This document shows, one piece after another, positions 8,560 to 15,829 of a stretch of DNA of 34,439 bases. The translations under genes were made by a program, and so were the position numbers. The notes under the pieces are model-generated. The model was not told the DNA's origin. It did not search any database and was given only the letters and a program-made list of their open reading frames with translations. The stretch is from an uncultured Oscillospiraceae bacterium (lineage in GTDB: Bacteria; Bacillota; Clostridia; Oscillospirales; Ruminococcaceae), in assembly GCA_934486875.1 (NCBI GenBank), contig CAKSPU010000027.1, positions 1 through 34,439 on the forward strand, in the 5' to 3' direction. Position 1 is the first letter of the stretch. The number at the start of each line of letters is the position of its first letter.

Positions 8560-8646
8560 GCCGGTATGATGGAATTGGCAGACGTGACGGACTCAAAATC
8601 CGTTGGGCTAACCCCCGTGTCGGTTCGACCCCGACTACCGGCACCA
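8560..8646 (+). tRNA. tRNA-Leu (anticodon CAA)
   Basis: An 87-nt class II tRNA. The acceptor stem GCCGGTA pairs with TACCGGC, the anticodon stem ACGGA/TCCGT encloses CTCAAAA, placing CAA at positions 34-36 (decodes UUG). There is a variable arm TGGGCTAACCCCC-like as in leucine tRNAs, and the T arm is GTCGG-TTCGACC-CCGAC. The discriminator base is A and CCA is encoded. It has its own promoter and terminator, so it is a single-gene unit. Confidence 0.96.
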
Positions 8647-8647
8647 C

Positions 8648-8687
8648 CCCTCAGATGACGCATCTGCGTCGTTTGAGGGCTTTTTTT
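8648..8687 (+). terminator. Terminator of tRNA-Leu
   Basis: CCCTCA pairs with TGAGGG and an inner GACGCA/TGCGTC stem continues it to a near-perfect 15-bp hairpin, followed by C and seven T residues (8681-8687). A textbook intrinsic terminator starting two bases after the CCA end. Confidence 0.93.
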
Positions 8688-8740
8688 ATTTTCTTAAGTA
8701 TTAATAATTATAAATAAATTGTAAAATATCATAAAAAGAC

Positions 8741-8771
8741 TTGACTTGGAGTTAACTTCAAGTGATACAAT
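8741..8771 (+). promoter_or_regulatory. MerR-type promoter and operator of the DXS-like operon
   Basis: The -35 element TTGACT (8741-8746) and the -10 element TACAAT (8766-8771) are separated by 19 nt, longer than the optimum and typical of MerR-family-activated promoters. An 18-bp near-palindrome, CTTGGAGTTAACTTCAAG (8745-8762, 16 of 18 symmetric), fills the spacer. This is the layout in which a MerR protein untwists DNA to align the two elements. The MerR gene at 9118 is in the same transcription unit, so autoregulation is expected. Confidence 0.83.
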
Positions 8772-8820
8772 ATTTGTGAAAGCAGAACACAGTGATATTT
8801 CACGAAAGGACGATAAAAAA

Positions 8821-9099
8821 ATGAAGAAACCTTACATCGCAGCGGCTTCCGAGATCCTTGCGGATAAGTTCGGCGTTTCCCGTATGGCGGTGGTCGGCGG
8901 TCCTGTCATCAACACCGCATTCCTGACAGCGGGACTTCTTGACGAAATAAGTATCCTTATGGGCGCAGGAATTGACGGCAGAGGAGGAATGCCCGCATTT
9001 TTTGACGGGCTCGATAAGGAACACAGCGTTATTCCGCTTACCCTTGATTCCGTACAAAAATTCCAAAGCGGTGCGGTGTGGCTCAGATACAGGGTATAA
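8821..9099 (+). pseudogene. Internally deleted RibD/DHFR-family reductase remnant
   Basis: The 92-residue product has the usual start of a dihydrofolate-reductase-like (RibD C-terminal) family protein, MKKPYI, joined directly to that family's C-terminal third (SEILADKFGVSRMAVVGGP, INTAFL, GLLDEISILMGAGIDGRGGMP, and the end SGAVWLRY). From memory, intact relatives are about 230-240 residues, so roughly 140-150 internal residues, including most of the NADPH- and substrate-binding fold, appear to be missing. The reading frame is kept and AAAGGA precedes the ATG, so a short protein may still be made. It is the first gene after the MerR-type promoter. The call as a deletion product is inference; a deliberately short protein cannot be excluded. 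Confidence 0.72.
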
Positions 9100-9117
9100 T
9101 AAAGGAGATGGACATAA

Positions 9118-9525
9118 GTGACCATAAAGGAAGTAAGCGACAAATTCGGCATATCCACAGACACCCTCAGATATTATGAGCGTGTGGGAATGATCCCCCC
9201 TGTCACAAGGACATCGGGCGGCATACGGAATTATACCGACACCGACATAAGCTGGGTGGAGCTTGCTCTTTGTATGAGAAGCGCAGGTCTGCCAATAGAA
9301 GCGATGATAGAGTATGTCAAGCTTTATCGCAATGGGGATTCTACCATTCCTGCCAGATTACAGCTTCTTATTGAGCAGAGAAACTCTCTTCTTGAACAGA
9401 AAGCTCAGATAGAATCGACCCTTGAAAGGCTTGATTATAAAATATCCCGATACGAGGAAGCCGTTAAAACAGGCAGACTTGTTTGGGACGATGAAAAGAA
9501 ATGCAAATATAACGGAGGTAATTAA
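9118..9525 (+). CDS. MerR family regulator, AdhR/NmlR-like
   Basis: A 135-residue DNA-binding regulator. The winged helix-turn-helix is TIKEVSDKFGISTDTLRYYERVGMIPPV (N-terminal) with the SGGIRNYTDTD wing, followed by a long C-terminal dimerisation helix (about residues 80-120). A cysteine at position 52 (ALCMRSAGLP) matches the redox/electrophile-sensing Cys52 described for Bacillus subtilis AdhR, which responds to formaldehyde and methylglyoxal. There is no metal-binding cysteine cluster. The start is a GTG with AAAGGAG 10 nt upstream. It lies one base before the DXS-like gene and probably activates the promoter at 8741-8771. Confidence 0.88.
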   Translation: MTIKEVSDKFGISTDTLRYYERVGMIPPVTRTSGGIRNYTDTDISWVELALCMRSAGLPIEAMIEYVKLYRNGDSTIPARLQLLIEQRNSLLEQKAQIESTLERLDYKISRYEEAVKTGRLVWDDEKKCKYNGGN

Positions 9526-9526
9526 A

Positions 9527-11278
9527 ATGTATCTTGAAAAAATAAACAGCCCCAAAGATGTAAAAAAGCTCAATACCGAGGAACTCAAGGCGCTTGCCGC
9601 AGAAATGAGAAAGGCGCTCCTTTTCAGACTCAGCAAGCACGGCGGACATTTCGGACCGAATTTCGGTATGGTGGAAGCCACCATAGCTCTTCACTATGTT
9701 TTCAACTCACCAGTTGATAAGATAGTTTACGATGTTTCTCACCAGAGCTACTGCCACAAGATGCTCACAGGCAGAAAGGACGCATATCTTTACGAGGAGC
9801 ATTTTGATGATGTTTCGGGCTACAGCAATCCCGAGGAAAGCGAGCACGATTTCTTCAATATCGGTCATACATCTACTTCAATAAGCCTTGCATCGGGTCT
9901 TGCAAAGGCAAGAGACCTGAAAGGTGAGAGCGGAAATGTTATTGCAGTTATCGGTGACGGTTCACTCAGCGGCGGTGAAGCTCTTGAAGGTCTTGACTTT
10001 GCGGGAGAAATGGACAGCAATTTTATCATCGTCATCAACGACAATGATATGTCAATTGCCGAAAATCACGGCGGTATGTATAAGAATCTTAAGCTTCTGA
10101 GAGAAACTGACGGTAAGGCTGAATGCAACCTCTTCAAGGCAATGGGTCTTGGTTATGTTTATGTCGGTAACGGCAATGACGTGTCGGCGCTTATCTCCGC
10201 TTTTGAAAGCGTAAAGGACAGTAAAAAGCCTGTTGCCGTTCATATCGTTACCGAAAAGGGTATGGGCTATGAGCTTGCTGAGAAAAACAAGGAGCAGTGG
10301 CACTGGTGTATGCCCTTTGACCCTGCAACAGGCAAGTCAACAGTCAATTTCAGCGGTGAGGACTACGGCACGATCACAGGCAAACTCATTATGGACAAGA
10401 TAAAGTCAGATAAAAAAGTCTGCGCAATAACCTCTGCCACCCCCGCAGTTTTCGGCTTCACAGCTGACAAGAGAAAGGAAGCCGGCAAGCAGTTTATCGA
10501 CGTTGGAATTGCCGAGGAGCAGGCTGCCGCAATGGCTTCGGGCATCGCAAAGAACGGCGGCAAGCCTTTCTACGGCGTTTACAGCACCTTTATCCAGCGT
10601 ACCTATGACCAGCTTTCACAGGACATCTGCATAAACAATAACCCCGTTGCCATAGCGGTTTTTGCCGCTTCCGTCTACGGTATGAACGATGTGACACACC
10701 TGGGGATTTATGATATCCCTATGATGTCCAATATTCCCAATCTCGTTTACATCGCTCCCTACACCAAGGAGGAATACACTGCCGCTCTTGACTGGGCGAT
10801 CGAGCAGAATGAGCACCCTGTTGCCGTAAGAGTTCCCGCAGCTGTGGTTTCCGACGGCAAAAATGTCACTAAGGATTTCAGCAAGCTCAATGCTTATGAG
10901 ATGACACAAAAGGGCAGCAAGGTCGCAGTTATCGCCCTCGGTTCATTCTACGGTCTCGGTGAGCAGGCTGCAAAGGAGATCGAGAGCAAAACAGGTGTAA
11001 AGCCCACTCTCATAAATCCCTATTATATCACAGGCATTGACACAGAGATGCTTGAAAGCCTTAAGGCTGACCATTCCGTTGTCATCACTCTTGAAGACGG
11101 CGTACTTGACGGCGGCTTCGGTGAGAAGATAGCCCGCTTCTACGGCAGCTCCGATGTAAAGGTTCTGAACTATGGACTTAAAAAGGAGTTCCTTGACAGA
11201 TACAATGCAGCTGACGTTATGAAGGAAAACCGCCTTACTCCTGAGCTTATTGCCGAGGACGCAGCAGCACTTCTCTAA
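9527..11278 (+). CDS. DXS-like thiamine-diphosphate transketolase-family enzyme
   Basis: A 583-residue relative of 1-deoxy-D-xylulose-5-phosphate synthase, which condenses pyruvate with glyceraldehyde 3-phosphate. ThDP-enzyme features are kept: HGGH (38-41), DVSHQ with H72, the diphosphate motif from GDGSLSGG (143-150) to NDND (171-174), the catalytic glutamate segment GIAEEQ (327-332), Y360 in FIQRTYDQ, and R435 in VAVRVP. It departs from real DXS where DRAGLVG should be: here FAASVYG (379-385), so the substrate-phosphate arginine is alanine; YPRG is VPAA, and GTGHSSTSIS is NIGHTSTSIS. The ATG at 9527 is chosen for its GGAGG; the upstream frame runs inside merR. I infer a pyruvate-aldehyde carboligase with a changed acceptor; a genuine DXS is less likely. 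Confidence 0.8.
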   Translation: MYLEKINSPKDVKKLNTEELKALAAEMRKALLFRLSKHGGHFGPNFGMVEATIALHYVFNSPVDKIVYDVSHQSYCHKMLTGRKDAYLYEEHFDDVSGYSNPEESEHDFFNIGHTSTSISLASGLAKARDLKGESGNVIAVIGDGSLSGGEALEGLDFAGEMDSNFIIVINDNDMSIAENHGGMYKNLKLLRETDGKAECNLFKAMGLGYVYVGNGNDVSALISAFESVKDSKKPVAVHIVTEKGMGYELAEKNKEQWHWCMPFDPATGKSTVNFSGEDYGTITGKLIMDKIKSDKKVCAITSATPAVFGFTADKRKEAGKQFIDVGIAEEQAAAMASGIAKNGGKPFYGVYSTFIQRTYDQLSQDICINNNPVAIAVFAASVYGMNDVTHLGIYDIPMMSNIPNLVYIAPYTKEEYTAALDWAIEQNEHPVAVRVPAAVVSDGKNVTKDFSKLNAYEMTQKGSKVAVIALGSFYGLGEQAAKEIESKTGVKPTLINPYYITGIDTEMLESLKADHSVVITLEDGVLDGGFGEKIARFYGSSDVKVLNYGLKKEFLDRYNAADVMKENRLTPELIAEDAAALL

Positions 11279-11361
11279 TATAGGGTTAAAATAATAAATC
11301 AAGCAGAAGTACCCACAAAATTAGGGATATTTCCGCTTAAAGCTATGAAAGGATAGATTTT

Positions 11362-11973
11362 ATGAGCAAGGTAGTACTTATAAACGGCAGCCCCAATGCA
11401 GAGGGCTGCACATTCACAGCGCTTTCCGAGGTTGCGGGAGCACTCAACGCTAACGGTGTTGAGACCGAAATGGTCTGGATAGGCAAAAAGCCCATTGCAG
11501 GCTGCATTGCCTGTCGGAAATGCTTTGAGACAGGCAAATGTGTATTCGATGACGGTGTGAATGAGCTTGGTCCACGTCTTGATGAGTTTGACGGTATCGT
11601 GATAGGCTCACCTGTTTATTACGCAGGACCCTCGGGACAGATATGCTGTTTCCTTGACAGACTGTTCTACACATATTCAAAAAAGCTTGCGGGAAAAGCC
11701 GCAGCCGCCGTTGTTTCCTGCCGCAGGGGAGGGGCAAGTGCAGCATTTGACAGGCTGAACAAATACTTCACCATCTGCAATATGAATGTTGTCGGTTCGC
11801 AGTACTGGAACCAAGTTCACGGTCAATGTCCCGATGACGTGAGAAAAGATGCCGAGGGACTACAAACAATGAGAACTCTCGGACAGAATATGGCATGGCT
11901 CATAAAGCACACCGCCGACAGATCGGATTATCCCGTTCACGAAAGTTTCTCACGCACTAACTTTATAAGATAA
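11362..11973 (+). CDS. Flavodoxin-family oxidoreductase with Isf-like cysteine motif
   Basis: A 203-residue NADPH-dependent FMN reductase/flavodoxin-fold protein. The N-terminal FMN phosphate loop is VLINGSPNAEGCT, and the IGSPVYYAGPSGQ segment is typical of the family. Between them CIACRKCFETGKC has the C-x2-C-x2-C-x5-C spacing of the compact cysteine motif of archaeal iron-sulfur flavoproteins, so a 4Fe-4S cluster is possible, though many clostridial relatives with similar cysteines are uncharacterised. Cytoplasmic. It lies 83 nt after the DXS-like gene with no terminator between, so it is probably in the same MerR-controlled unit; AAAGGA precedes the ATG. Confidence 0.85.
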   Translation: MSKVVLINGSPNAEGCTFTALSEVAGALNANGVETEMVWIGKKPIAGCIACRKCFETGKCVFDDGVNELGPRLDEFDGIVIGSPVYYAGPSGQICCFLDRLFYTYSKKLAGKAAAAVVSCRRGGASAAFDRLNKYFTICNMNVVGSQYWNQVHGQCPDDVRKDAEGLQTMRTLGQNMAWLIKHTADRSDYPVHESFSRTNFIR

Positions 11974-12014
11974 CATAAAGCCCGCAGCTTCTGACAACTG
12001 CGGGCTTTATGTTT
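11974..12014. terminator. Bidirectional terminator between converging operons
   Basis: CATAAAGCCCGCAG (11974-11987) and CTGCGGGCTTTATG (11998-12011) form a perfect 14-bp stem around a 10-nt loop, followed by TTTAT. It ends the MerR/DXS-like operon and may also end the converging minus-strand pair. Confidence 0.85.
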
Positions 12015-12037
12015 ATATAAAACAGGGGAGAGCTAAA

Positions 12038-12715
12038 TTAATATTCAACCATTGTCATAGCTTCGCAGAACGAAATGCCGTTTCTCATAAATCTTCTGAG
12101 AAGGCTGAATGCCTTAACGGAGGGCATATTGTCCTTTGCGGCTTCTGTGATGTCAGCGTACTTGCAGCCAAGCTCATCAGCCATTTTTTCAAGCTGAGCG
12201 TTGAACTCTGCGGGCTGAATGCCGTTTGCATTCTCGCATACGGAAACAATTACAACATCACTGAAACGGTTTCTCTTCTTGATATCCTTAACAAGAGCGG
12301 TGTACTCCTTGATAAGCTCGGGAACGGACTTGAAACCTCTTTCAAGATCGGTCTCACCAAGCTGGAGAATGATCTTTGCAGGCTCAAGTGTCTGAGCACA
12401 GGCTGCAAAAAGTTCCTTTGCATCAGCTATTGAAAGGTCTGTGAAGCTGCGGTTGTAAACATTGTAATCAAGCTCGAAGGACTGAACGAGCTCGCCTACG
12501 GGCATTTCCTTTGCGAAGGTTGAACCCATAATAACAACGCCGTTTTCTTCCAGGTTTTTCTCAGCGATATCGTTGAGCTCCATATATTCCTCAGCTTCTC
12601 TCTCATATACCTGAGGTACAGAAGCCATTGCGGCAGCTGTGCTGTTATTTCCGATAAAAGTAACTCTTCCGTTTCCAACATTAGAGATATAAGAATTTTT
12701 TACAGCGTTTTCCAT
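12038..12715 (-). CDS. SGNH-like protein lacking a catalytic triad
   Basis: A 225-residue cytoplasmic protein with the alpha/beta layout of SGNH/GDSL hydrolases but degenerate motifs. Block I, normally GDS, reads GST (64-66, VVIMGSTFAKEM); block III, normally GxND, reads GETD (120-123, LQLGETDLERG); no DxxH catalytic block is visible near the C-terminus. It is therefore probably a pseudoenzyme or acts by another mechanism. AAGGAGG lies upstream of the ATG. It is the second gene of a two-gene operon behind a PQ-loop-like membrane protein. Assignment to the SGNH fold is by motif position only. Confidence 0.6.
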   Translation of the reverse strand: MENAVKNSYISNVGNGRVTFIGNNSTAAAMASVPQVYEREAEEYMELNDIAEKNLEENGVVIMGSTFAKEMPVGELVQSFELDYNVYNRSFTDLSIADAKELFAACAQTLEPAKIILQLGETDLERGFKSVPELIKEYTALVKDIKKRNRFSDVVIVSVCENANGIQPAEFNAQLEKMADELGCKYADITEAAKDNMPSVKAFSLLRRFMRNGISFCEAMTMVEY

Positions 12716-12758
12716 AATGATATCCTCCTTGAAATGACCTTGAAGTTTGTGTAGTTGA

Positions 12759-13100
12759 TTATTCAGTTACGGGTGCAAGCTTAACAGCTGTTGACTTCTT
12801 GTCGAGCATTCTGTTTCTGAAGTAGATGGCGATTCCTGTTGTTACCATTGCAATGTTAAGAACATAGAAGAACATTACATACCAGTGAACTGTTTCGTAC
12901 CAGGGCTGAGGAGCGTTTGCGTGGATAAGTACGAACTTGCCGACAAAAGCAAAAACATAACCGATCCAGATGAAGAAGTAGAAGGGGAGGCTGATGCCCT
13001 TGGCGGAGCGTGATCTCCACGCCTTGATTATGTTGAGGGGCCAGGAGATTCCGAAACATACGACCATCATCATTTCCATAAGGCTTGCAAAAGTATTCAT
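12759..13100 (-). CDS. PQ-loop/SemiSWEET-like small membrane protein
   Basis: A 113-residue protein with three predicted membrane helices (about residues 5-24, 38-60 and 70-95). The first helix ends in SWPLNIIKAWRSRSAKGISL, which resembles the PQ-loop repeat of SemiSWEET sugar transporters (proline, then a basic stretch, then the KGIS element), with PL in place of PQ. Such proteins work as dimers in the cytoplasmic membrane. It is followed after 43 nt by the SGNH-like gene, suggesting a joint role that I cannot name. It has its own promoter and is divergent from the two-component system at 13373. Confidence 0.6.
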   Translation of the reverse strand: MNTFASLMEMMMVVCFGISWPLNIIKAWRSRSAKGISLPFYFFIWIGYVFAFVGKFVLIHANAPQPWYETVHWYVMFFYVLNIAMVTTGIAIYFRNRMLDKKSTAVKLAPVTE

Positions 13101-13134
13101 TGTTTAATCTATCCTTTCGATCTTTGTTGATTAT

Positions 13135-13163
13135 ATTGTAACTCTGACAGAGAAGAAAATCAA
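13135..13163 (-). promoter_or_regulatory. Promoter of the PQ-loop/SGNH-like operon
   Basis: On the minus strand, TTGATT (13158-13163), a 17-nt spacer and TACAAT (13135-13140). It lies 35 nt upstream of the ATG at 13100, which has AAAGGA as ribosome binding site. Confidence 0.7.
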
Positions 13164-13313
13164 TCATCTGAAACTTATCAACGCATTTAATGCATACGCC
13201 GCTTAAAAAACTTAAAAAAGGAAATACGCCCCAAATGGCTTTAAATTGATATTTACCATATGTTCACCGCCGCTTTCATAACTTTCAAAAGCCATATTAT
13301 TTTTTACTTGCTC

Positions 13314-13342
13314 TTTTCAAAACACCTTTTTTATGTTATAAT
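13314..13342 (+). promoter_or_regulatory. Promoter of the CitA/CitB-type operon
   Basis: TATAAT (13337-13342) preceded at 17 nt by TTTTCA (13314-13319), a weak -35 element that would suit an activated or autoregulated promoter. An inverted repeat ATGGCTTT (13235-13242) / AAAGCCAT (13288-13295) lies upstream, in the divergent intergenic region, and is a possible regulator site. Confidence 0.5.
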
Positions 13343-13372
13343 AATTACATTAATGCAAAGGGGTGGGTAATT

Positions 13373-15001
13373 TTGAAAAAAAAATCTCATCAGAGACGGT
13401 CTGCGGGCAGTATCCAGCGTGAGATACTTGATACACAGCTTATCCTTGTCACCGTTATGACCGTGCTAATTTCAATAATAAGCATATTTGTAAGTATTGA
13501 TACCGACAAAAAGCGTCTTGACCAGAACCTTGAAAACATCGCTCAGGCGGTGGCGCAGTCTCAGATAGTGAGGGAAAGGCTGACCCAAAATGCCGCAAAT
13601 GATGACAATATGGTGGGAACATATCTTGACTCCCTGAAAAGTTCGCTTACAAATATCGACGTTATCTCAGTTATTGCTCTCGATAATGAGCGTATATATC
13701 ACACCAACCACGAGCTTATCGGCACCCGGTATGACGGAACTGTTCCCGATTTTACCGACAGCGACATCTTTTATGTCACCTCTGATATCGGGCCCTCGGG
13801 AGCCCAGCGCCGTGCCTATGCGGCTATATATGATAATGACGGAAAATATGCGGGCTTTGTTCTCGCCGTTATGCTCACACAGAATATCCACAAGACCGTT
13901 GTCAGCATAATCATAATACATATAGTCTGTGCCGCAGCGGTAATAACCCTTGCCGCAGCTCTTTCAAGAAAGCTTTCCGACAGGATAAAGCGCATTTTAA
14001 AGGGCTATGAACCCGACATTTTCAGCGCAATGTTCACCGTCCGTGATAATGTTCTTGAATCCCTTGAAGAGGGACTTCTTGCGTTCGGAAATGACGGAGA
14101 CATCATTTATATAAACTGTGCCGCAAAAAAAATGCTGGGCATTGATGAGGATAAAAAGCTTGCAAAAGTCACCGACGTTATCCCCGAGATACAGCTTGAT
14201 AAAATGATGTCACAGGGTGAAAAAAGTCTCGGTCTGTCTCTTCATTCGGACGGCGGCTCGGACATTTTGGCTGACCTTATCCCCATAACCGAGCAGGATA
14301 ATGTAACAGGCGGACTTTGCATTCTCCGTGACCGTACAGAGTTCACAAAGCTTATGGAGGATCTTTCGGGAGTAAAATATCTCGTGGAATCAATGAGGGC
14401 GAACAATCACGATTTCATCAATAAGCTCCACGTTATCCTCGGGCTTATCCAGATGAACAGAACGAGTGAAGCCTGCGAGTATATCACAAATGTTACATCT
14501 ATCCAGCAGACCGTTATCCACGGCATTATGAAAAATATTGATGACCCCTCCGTTGCGGCACTTCTTATCGGAAAATATGCAAGAGCCGCAGAACTCAATA
14601 TCAAATTTTCCCTCGAGGGCGGCAGCAGACTTTCAAGAAATGACATTTCTCTTCCCTCGGGCGACCTTATCACAATAATCGGAAATCTCACGGAGAATGC
14701 AATGGATTCTCTCAATGAAAAGAATGAGCAGCCCAAGGAGCTTACCGTGGGCATATTCACAAAGCCCCACGCAATGATAATCACGGTAGATGACACGGGC
14801 AACGGCATTTCTCCCGAAAACAAAAAAAAGATATATGACTACGGCTTCTCCACCAAGGGCGAGGGCAGGGGAACGGGACTTCACCTTATAAAAGAGCTTA
14901 TCGAAAAATACGGCGGCACGATTTCCCTTGAATCCGAGGAGGGCGAGGGCACATCATTCACCGTTACCCTGACAGATGAAGGAGGAAAAAGCAATGTATG
15001 A
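13373..15001 (+). CDS. CitA/DcuS-type sensor histidine kinase
   Basis: A 542-residue membrane sensor kinase. TM1 spans about residues 22-42 and TM2 about 176-197, enclosing a PDC/sCACHE extracytoplasmic domain with an IYHTNHELIGTRYDG segment typical of citrate/dicarboxylate sensors. A cytoplasmic PAS domain (about 220-325) follows. The dimerisation helix has NHDFINKLHVILGLIQ with phospho-acceptor H346. The ATPase domain has an N-box (N438-N442), DDTGNGI (473-479) and GRGTGLHL (498-505). The start is a TTG preceded by AAAGGGGTGG. It overlaps the response regulator by 8 nt. The ligand is unknown; a small carboxylate is the family expectation, but no transporter lies nearby. Confidence 0.9.
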   Translation: MKKKSHQRRSAGSIQREILDTQLILVTVMTVLISIISIFVSIDTDKKRLDQNLENIAQAVAQSQIVRERLTQNAANDDNMVGTYLDSLKSSLTNIDVISVIALDNERIYHTNHELIGTRYDGTVPDFTDSDIFYVTSDIGPSGAQRRAYAAIYDNDGKYAGFVLAVMLTQNIHKTVVSIIIIHIVCAAAVITLAAALSRKLSDRIKRILKGYEPDIFSAMFTVRDNVLESLEEGLLAFGNDGDIIYINCAAKKMLGIDEDKKLAKVTDVIPEIQLDKMMSQGEKSLGLSLHSDGGSDILADLIPITEQDNVTGGLCILRDRTEFTKLMEDLSGVKYLVESMRANNHDFINKLHVILGLIQMNRTSEACEYITNVTSIQQTVIHGIMKNIDDPSVAALLIGKYARAAELNIKFSLEGGSRLSRNDISLPSGDLITIIGNLTENAMDSLNEKNEQPKELTVGIFTKPHAMIITVDDTGNGISPENKKKIYDYGFSTKGEGRGTGLHLIKELIEKYGGTISLESEEGEGTSFTVTLTDEGGKSNV

Positions 15002-15668
15002 AGTTGTTATCATTGAAGATGACCCTATGGTTGCGATGATAAACAAGCAGTATGTTACGGAAAACAAGCATTTTCACGTTGCCGCAGTATGCCGTGACGG
15101 AAGCAGTGCTCTTGATTATCTTGCATCACACACAGTCCAGCTTGTTATTCTTGATGTTTATATGCCGAAGATGAACGGCATTGAGGTGCTCAGAAAGATA
15201 CGTGAAAAAAATCTTCCCCTTTCGGTAATAATGGTCACAGCCGCAAATGACAGCGCCGCCATTGAAGAAGCAGTCCGTCTCGGAGTGGTGGATTACCTTA
15301 TCAAGCCGTTTTCGGGAGCAAGATTTCAGCAGGCTCTTGAAAAATTCCTGAGCAGGCAGGACGCTTTTCACGACCTTGAATCCTTTGATCAGCAGCATAT
15401 TGATGCGATTCTGAGCAGCGGGTCCTCCAAAAGCATAGAGCAGCTTCCCAAGGGCATACAGGATCAGACCCTTGAGACTGTCCGCAATTTCCTTGAACGA
15501 AATCCCGATACGGAGTTCACAGGGGAGGAAATTGCCGATAAGGTGGGGCTTTCAAGAGTTACTGTCCGAAGATATATGAACTTTCTCCTTGAAAAGGGCG
15601 AAATTTCGGGCAATATGAATTATGAAACAGGCGGCAGACCCTGTATGCTTTATCGTGTAAATAAATAA
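14994..15668 (+). CDS. CitB/DcuR-type response regulator
   Basis: A 224-residue response regulator. The receiver domain (about 1-115) has the acidic pair D9-D10, phospho-acceptor D54 in VILDVYMPKMNG, T82 and K104. The C-terminal domain has a helix-turn-helix of the CitT/DcuR class (TGEEIADKVGLSRVTVRRYM), ending in a GGRPCMLYRV segment typical of that group. The ATG at 14994 is chosen because AAGGAGGA lies 8 nt upstream, inside the kinase gene; the frame opens a little earlier. Translation is coupled to the kinase. Likely targets are unknown; the divergent PQ-loop operon is the nearest candidate. Confidence 0.92.
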   Translation: MYEVVIIEDDPMVAMINKQYVTENKHFHVAAVCRDGSSALDYLASHTVQLVILDVYMPKMNGIEVLRKIREKNLPLSVIMVTAANDSAAIEEAVRLGVVDYLIKPFSGARFQQALEKFLSRQDAFHDLESFDQQHIDAILSSGSSKSIEQLPKGIQDQTLETVRNFLERNPDTEFTGEEIADKVGLSRVTVRRYMNFLLEKGEISGNMNYETGGRPCMLYRVNK

Positions 15669-15829
15669 GAACCTGTCTTCACAAGCATATGCGCACGTCT
15701 TTTCGGCAAATTTTGCCGCAGACTGCGTTAAAAATCCTTGCCGGGCGACAGCCCGCCTGCGGATTTTTGCCTTGTCTGCAACAAAATTATGCTCGAAAAT
15801 CCGCACACATTTCTTATGAAGACAGGTTC
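15669..15829. repeat. 161-bp near-palindromic repeat element (MITE-like), complete copy
   Basis: Ends are perfect inverted repeats, GAACCTGTCTTCA (15669-15681) and TGAAGACAGGTTC (15817-15829). Similarity of the two arms continues inward for about 80 nt: GCAGAC, AAAAATCC/GGATTTTT and finally CGGGC-GACA-GCCCG at the tip, so the whole element can form one long hairpin or cruciform. TAA lies on both outer sides, a possible target duplication. A second copy starts at 34346 and matches over 94 nt with one difference. No transposase is encoded. It sits directly against the stop codon of the response regulator and could also affect its mRNA 3' end. Confidence 0.85.

Noticed and set aside
9422..9526. 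N-terminal extension of the DXS-like protein
   Set aside because: Lies inside the MerR gene in another frame; GGAGG and the conserved DXS-like start point to 9527.
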